Part shown: piece by piece, positions 23,579 through 26,795 of the stretch
How the letters are laid out: every line of letters begins with the position of its first letter
How positions within the stretch are numbered: position 1 is the first letter of the stretch
NCBI GenBank assembly: GCA_947627395.1
Contig: CANQVW010000006.1
Span: forward strand, 1-26,795
Source: an uncultured Bacilli bacterium
GTDB taxonomy: Bacteria > Bacillota_I > Bacilli_A > ML615J-28 > CAG-698
Reading direction: 5' to 3'
Length of the DNA stretch: 26,795 nt
The notes under the pieces: model-generated
Databases searched by the model: none
Told to the model about the DNA's origin: nothing
What the model saw: the letters and a program-made list of their open reading frames with translations, nothing else
Made by a program: the position numbers and the translations under genes

Positions 23579-25117
23579 ATGAAATTTTTTAAAATCATAT
23601 TTGGAAGATTTGCAATTACAGGACTTTTATTATTAATTCAAGTTATTGCCACTTTAGGATTATTTTGGTATTTACAAGATAAATTCTTTTATGTATATGT
23701 TGTATTTTATATCTTAAGTTTACTTATTTTATTACATATTGTCAGTAAAGATGGAAATCCATCCTATAAAATTCCTTGGATTATTTTAATTTTACTTTCC
23801 CCTGTTGTTGGAACAATTCTTTACATTTTATTTGGAAATCGTTTTTTGTCAAGAAAAGATCGTAAAAAATATCAAAGTATTAAGGATAAAAACAATTTGT
23901 TTTTAGTTGAAGAGAATGAAGCCTTAAAAGAAATGGAACAGCAAGATAAAATAGTCGCAAATCAATCAAAATATATTCAACAAGTTTCGCAAACTCCAAT
24001 TTTTTCTAAAACACAAACAACCTATTTACCTATGGGTGAAGTTTTCTTCGAAAAAGTTCTTGAACAATTAAAGCAAGCTAAACATTTTATATTTTTAGAG
24101 TTTTTTATTCTTGAAGAAGGAAAAATGTGGAATGATATCTTAGATGTTTTAAAAGAAAAAATTAAAGAAGGAGTAGAAGTTCGTGTAATTTATGATGATA
24201 TAGGATGTATTAATACGCTTCCTCATCGTTATGATCGCTATTTAACAAGTTTGGGAATACAATGCATTAAATTTAATAAATTTAAACCCATTGTGTCTGC
24301 CGTTTATAACAATCGTGACCATCGTAAAATTATTGTCATAGATGGCTATATTGGATTTACTGGAGGAATCAATTTAGCTGATGAATATATCAATGAAAAG
24401 AAAAGATTTGGTCATTGGAAAGATACAGGAATCATGTTAAAAGGGGAAGCTGTTCGTAACTTAACCATCATGTTTTTAACAACGTTCAATATTCAATCCA
24501 ATACAACAGATGATTATTCGATATATATGCCACAAAAGGAACAAATTGATGGAATAGCAAGAGATGGTTATGTTCAACCTTTTGGAGATGGACCAGCACC
24601 TGTTTATAAACGTTATGTTGGAGAAAATGTATATATGAATATGATTAATAGTGCAAAAGATTATGTTTATATTACAACTCCATATTTAATTATTGATTAT
24701 AACATGCAAAATGCCTTAGAAGCTGCTAGTCTGCGTGGTGTTGATGTTCGAATCATTACACCGCATATTCCAGATAAAAAAATGGTATTTACTTTAACCC
24801 GTTCTTATTATCGACCATTAATTCAAGCAGGTGTGAAAATTTATGAATATACTCCAGGATTTATTCATGCTAAAACATTGGTTTGCGATGATAAAATAGC
24901 AATTGTTGGAACCATCAATTTAGATTATCGTAGTTTTGTTCATCATTTTGAATGTGGATGCTTTTTATATCAAACAAATACAATTCAAGATATTAAAAAA
25001 GATTTCTTAGAAACACAAGCATTATCAGAAATTCCTCCTAAGAAAGTATATAAAAGAGGAAATATTATAAAACGTATTTATATAGGTTTATTACAAATAT
25101 TTGCACCATTAATGTAG
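23579..25117 (+). CDS. cls: Cardiolipin synthase (PLD family)
   Basis: It joins two phosphatidylglycerols into cardiolipin and glycerol in the membrane. The 512 residues show N-terminal membrane helices (about 10-31, 38-56, 66-86, the PLDc_N region) and two phospholipase D motifs: HRKIIVID (H248) followed by GFTGGIN, and HAKTLVCDD (H430) followed by GTINLDYRS. Length and layout are those of Firmicute Cls. The ribosome site AAGGAGG lies 6-7 bases before the ATG. It is the last gene of the AlkD-hydrolase-Cls unit and ends before a strong terminator. Confidence 0.95.
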   Translation: MKFFKIIFGRFAITGLLLLIQVIATLGLFWYLQDKFFYVYVVFYILSLLILLHIVSKDGNPSYKIPWIILILLSPVVGTILYILFGNRFLSRKDRKKYQSIKDKNNLFLVEENEALKEMEQQDKIVANQSKYIQQVSQTPIFSKTQTTYLPMGEVFFEKVLEQLKQAKHFIFLEFFILEEGKMWNDILDVLKEKIKEGVEVRVIYDDIGCINTLPHRYDRYLTSLGIQCIKFNKFKPIVSAVYNNRDHRKIIVIDGYIGFTGGINLADEYINEKKRFGHWKDTGIMLKGEAVRNLTIMFLTTFNIQSNTTDDYSIYMPQKEQIDGIARDGYVQPFGDGPAPVYKRYVGENVYMNMINSAKDYVYITTPYLIIDYNMQNALEAASLRGVDVRIITPHIPDKKMVFTLTRSYYRPLIQAGVKIYEYTPGFIHAKTLVCDDKIAIVGTINLDYRSFVHHFECGCFLYQTNTIQDIKKDFLETQALSEIPPKKVYKRGNIIKRIYIGLLQIFAPLM

Positions 25118-25125
25118 TACCCTTT

Positions 25126-25166
25126 GGAAAGATGAATTATGTTAAAGACTCATCTTTCCTTTTTTT
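25126..25166 (+). terminator. Terminator after cardiolipin synthase
   Basis: GGAAAGATGA (25126-25135) pairs perfectly with TCATCTTTCC (25150-25159) with a 14-nt loop, followed by seven T (25160-25166). Confidence 0.92.
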
Positions 25167-25181
25167 AAAAAAAGGTTTTTA

Positions 25182-25210
25182 TTGTGTAAGATAAAAAAAA
25201 ATGATATACT
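25182..25210 (+). promoter_or_regulatory. Promoter of the oxidoreductase-hydrolase pair
   Basis: TTGTGT (25182-25187), a 17-bp spacer, and TATACT (25205-25210) preceded by TGA (extended -10). The start near 25217 leaves about 27 nt before the ATG, with AGGTGA as ribosome site. Confidence 0.6.
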
Positions 25211-25243
25211 ATTGGTGTAAATAAAGAAAAGTCAGGTGAATTT

Positions 25244-26716
25244 ATGAAAGTCATCATTATTGGTGCAGGAATTGCCGGATTATCTTGTGGCATTTATGCA
25301 CAAAAGAATGGAATGAAAAGCATCATTTATGAAAAAAATACTTACGTTGGTGGAAGTATTATATATCCTGATTCTAAAAAACTGGAAGATGAAAGTATTG
25401 TTCCATGGATGGGGTGTGGAACCACATCTAAAGAATTATATTCAGCATGGAATGAATGTATTTTTCTCACTTCGGAAGACTATTTAGATGTTCCATTTCT
25501 TTTTTCCTATTCTGATGGGAAACATTCTTTTCATTTCTTTAAAGATAAAGAAAAAACAAAACAAGAATGGTTAGAATTATCCATGGAAGATCAAAAAGTG
25601 ATTTCATCTTTTTTTTCTATCATAGAGGATTTAGAAGATTATCAAGTCAATGCAGAACAACCTTGGGATTTAATGGGGGCCTTTGCAACTACAAAAAAAC
25701 AATTAAAGCAAAGAAAAGTGAATCGTATTTTAGAAAAACTAGAAAATATAACAGTTGAAGAATATTTTCGATCATTTCATCACCCTATTTTTAGGCAAGG
25801 TTGGTTCAGTCTCTTTTTACCTCATCAAAGTGTTTCCACATTGTTTTTAGCCCTTTCCTTTTATACATCAGGTAAACTTATTTTCCCAAAGGGTGGAAGT
25901 AAAAGAATTGTGGACAAAATGATACAAACTTATCTTTCATTGGGAGGTAAGATTATACAAAAAGAAGTAAAAGAACTAAAAATTGTAAATCAAAATCATT
26001 GTAATGGAGTTCTATTTTCATCAAATGATACAGATGAAGCTGATGCATATATTTTAACACCCAATCCTTATTATACTATTCATCATTTATTAAAAGGAAA
26101 ATCAAATGATCGTCGTTTTCTTTTACGTTATGAAAATCATCAAGATTATCCAATTCGTAGTGGAGTACATATTGTTTGGCATATCAAAGAAGATCTAAAA
26201 CAAGAAGGAATTTATATCTTCTCTTGTGAACCTTTTAAAGTTGCAAGAAATTATTGTTCCGAACTTGCTTTACATATTCATGGATCTTTACATGAAATTT
26301 ATTGTACCATTCATCAAGATGATTTAGATTATGAATATTGGGTGAGTTTAGAAAGAAATAGTTTTTTATATGAAAAGAAGATCAATGATTTAAAGAAAAT
26401 CATTGATGAAAGAATGAAAACAATTTATACGCAATTAAAAGATTTTCAATGGAAAAAGAAAATACAAATGGTAGCTTTATATACGCCTATTCAGTATGAA
26501 AAAGCAACCAATGCATATAAAGGTTCTATATATTCCTTTCAGATTACTCCAAAAGGGAAAGGAATTTATCACACGGGAGAAACAGACATTCATAATGTTT
26601 ATTTAGCAAATCAATGGATGACTTCACCAGGAGGAATGGATAGTGCATTTTTAGCTGGTAAGTTTGCTCTTGAAAGATTGAAAGTTAAAATGAGAAAGGA
26701 AATTAAAAAGAAATGA
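25244..26716 (+). CDS. FAD-dependent oxidoreductase, CrtI/amine-oxidase-like
   Basis: The 490-aa protein begins with a dinucleotide-binding fold: VIIIGAGIAGLSCGIYA (GxGxxG at 7-12) and YEKNTYVGGS, as in phytoene desaturase-type flavoproteins. A mid-part LIFPKGGSKRIVDKM corresponds to the conserved PxGGxxxL segment before the second FAD-contact region. The C-terminus MTSPGGMDSAFLAGKFA is the second FAD-contact motif of this superfamily. It may act on an isoprenoid or lipid, but no carotenoid gene is near, and some family members are fatty-acid or unknown oxidases. The stop overlaps the next start as ATGA. Confidence 0.82.
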   Translation: MKVIIIGAGIAGLSCGIYAQKNGMKSIIYEKNTYVGGSIIYPDSKKLEDESIVPWMGCGTTSKELYSAWNECIFLTSEDYLDVPFLFSYSDGKHSFHFFKDKEKTKQEWLELSMEDQKVISSFFSIIEDLEDYQVNAEQPWDLMGAFATTKKQLKQRKVNRILEKLENITVEEYFRSFHHPIFRQGWFSLFLPHQSVSTLFLALSFYTSGKLIFPKGGSKRIVDKMIQTYLSLGGKIIQKEVKELKIVNQNHCNGVLFSSNDTDEADAYILTPNPYYTIHHLLKGKSNDRRFLLRYENHQDYPIRSGVHIVWHIKEDLKQEGIYIFSCEPFKVARNYCSELALHIHGSLHEIYCTIHQDDLDYEYWVSLERNSFLYEKKINDLKKIIDERMKTIYTQLKDFQWKKKIQMVALYTPIQYEKATNAYKGSIYSFQITPKGKGIYHTGETDIHNVYLANQWMTSPGGMDSAFLAGKFALERLKVKMRKEIKKK

Positions 26717-26795
26717 AAGCCGTTCTTTTGCTTCATGGTTTTGCAACAGATCAAAGAGATTTTGACCCCATCATTCCTGCTTTAAGTACCCTATA
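26713..26795 (+). CDS. Alpha/beta hydrolase, N-terminal fragment
   Basis: The first 27 codons before the window end: MKAVLLLHGFATDQRDFDPI and on. The HGFATD segment is the oxyanion-hole motif (HGxxxx) of alpha/beta hydrolases such as esterases and thioesterases. It starts inside the oxidoreductase stop (ATGA), so the two are translated together. The catalytic residues lie outside the window. Confidence 0.68.
   Translation, partial: MKAVLLLHGFATDQRDFDPIIPALSTL

Overview
The window is low-GC DNA (lines I counted run about 25-38% G+C in most genes) with strong AGGAGG-type ribosome binding sites, short intergenic gaps, many ATGA/TAATG overlaps and intrinsic terminators. AddAB instead of RecBCD, a PotABCD cluster, a short CopA-CopZ pair and a two-TM cardiolipin synthase point to a Firmicute (Bacillota). 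My guess is the Erysipelotrichia or a related gut lineage; this is inference. TGA is a normal stop (for example at the end of potA) and Trp is TGG, so the genetic code is standard.

Layout: (1) 2-403, the tail of a beta-lactamase-fold serine hydrolase. (2) 578-4586, an overlapping potABCD operon for spermidine/putrescine uptake, closed by a terminator. (3) 4704-5963, a lone minus-strand AAA_14/DUF4143 ATPase with its own promoter and terminator. It is richer in G+C than its surroundings and has a damaged Walker A motif. Between it and the next operon lies a 126-bp structured element bounded by inverted repeats. (4) 6254-8521, serC-serA for serine synthesis, behind a promoter containing a perfect dyad. 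(5) 8659-16755, a five-gene operon: a TIR-domain protein with about 12 membrane helices, a YbaK/EbsC deacylase, a DUF1294 membrane protein, addB and addA. (6) 16876-18160, a HAD phosphatase and a membrane/coiled-coil protein, with overlapping reading frames. (7) 18161-18860, a gene-poor stretch that may hold a decayed gene. (8) 18867-19106, a 79-aa membrane protein with its own promoter and terminator. (9) 19235-21746, copA-copZ copper export behind an 18-bp palindrome. (10) 21846-25117, an operon of an AlkD-like DNA glycosylase, a membrane-anchored alpha/beta hydrolase and cardiolipin synthase. (11) 25244-end, an FAD-dependent CrtI-like oxidoreductase coupled to an alpha/beta hydrolase cut by the window end.

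Most is core metabolism and repair. The strongest candidate for something undescribed is the TIR-multispanning membrane protein. It heads the operon that ends with the AddAB recombination nuclease, which suggests, but does not show, a membrane-linked immune or damage sensor tied to DNA-end processing. Most other leads are cis elements: the dyads at serC and copA and the structured element near 6011-6154. Promoters were read by eye as -35/-10 pairs. Five of them carry an extended TGn motif before the -10, with 17-bp spacing.
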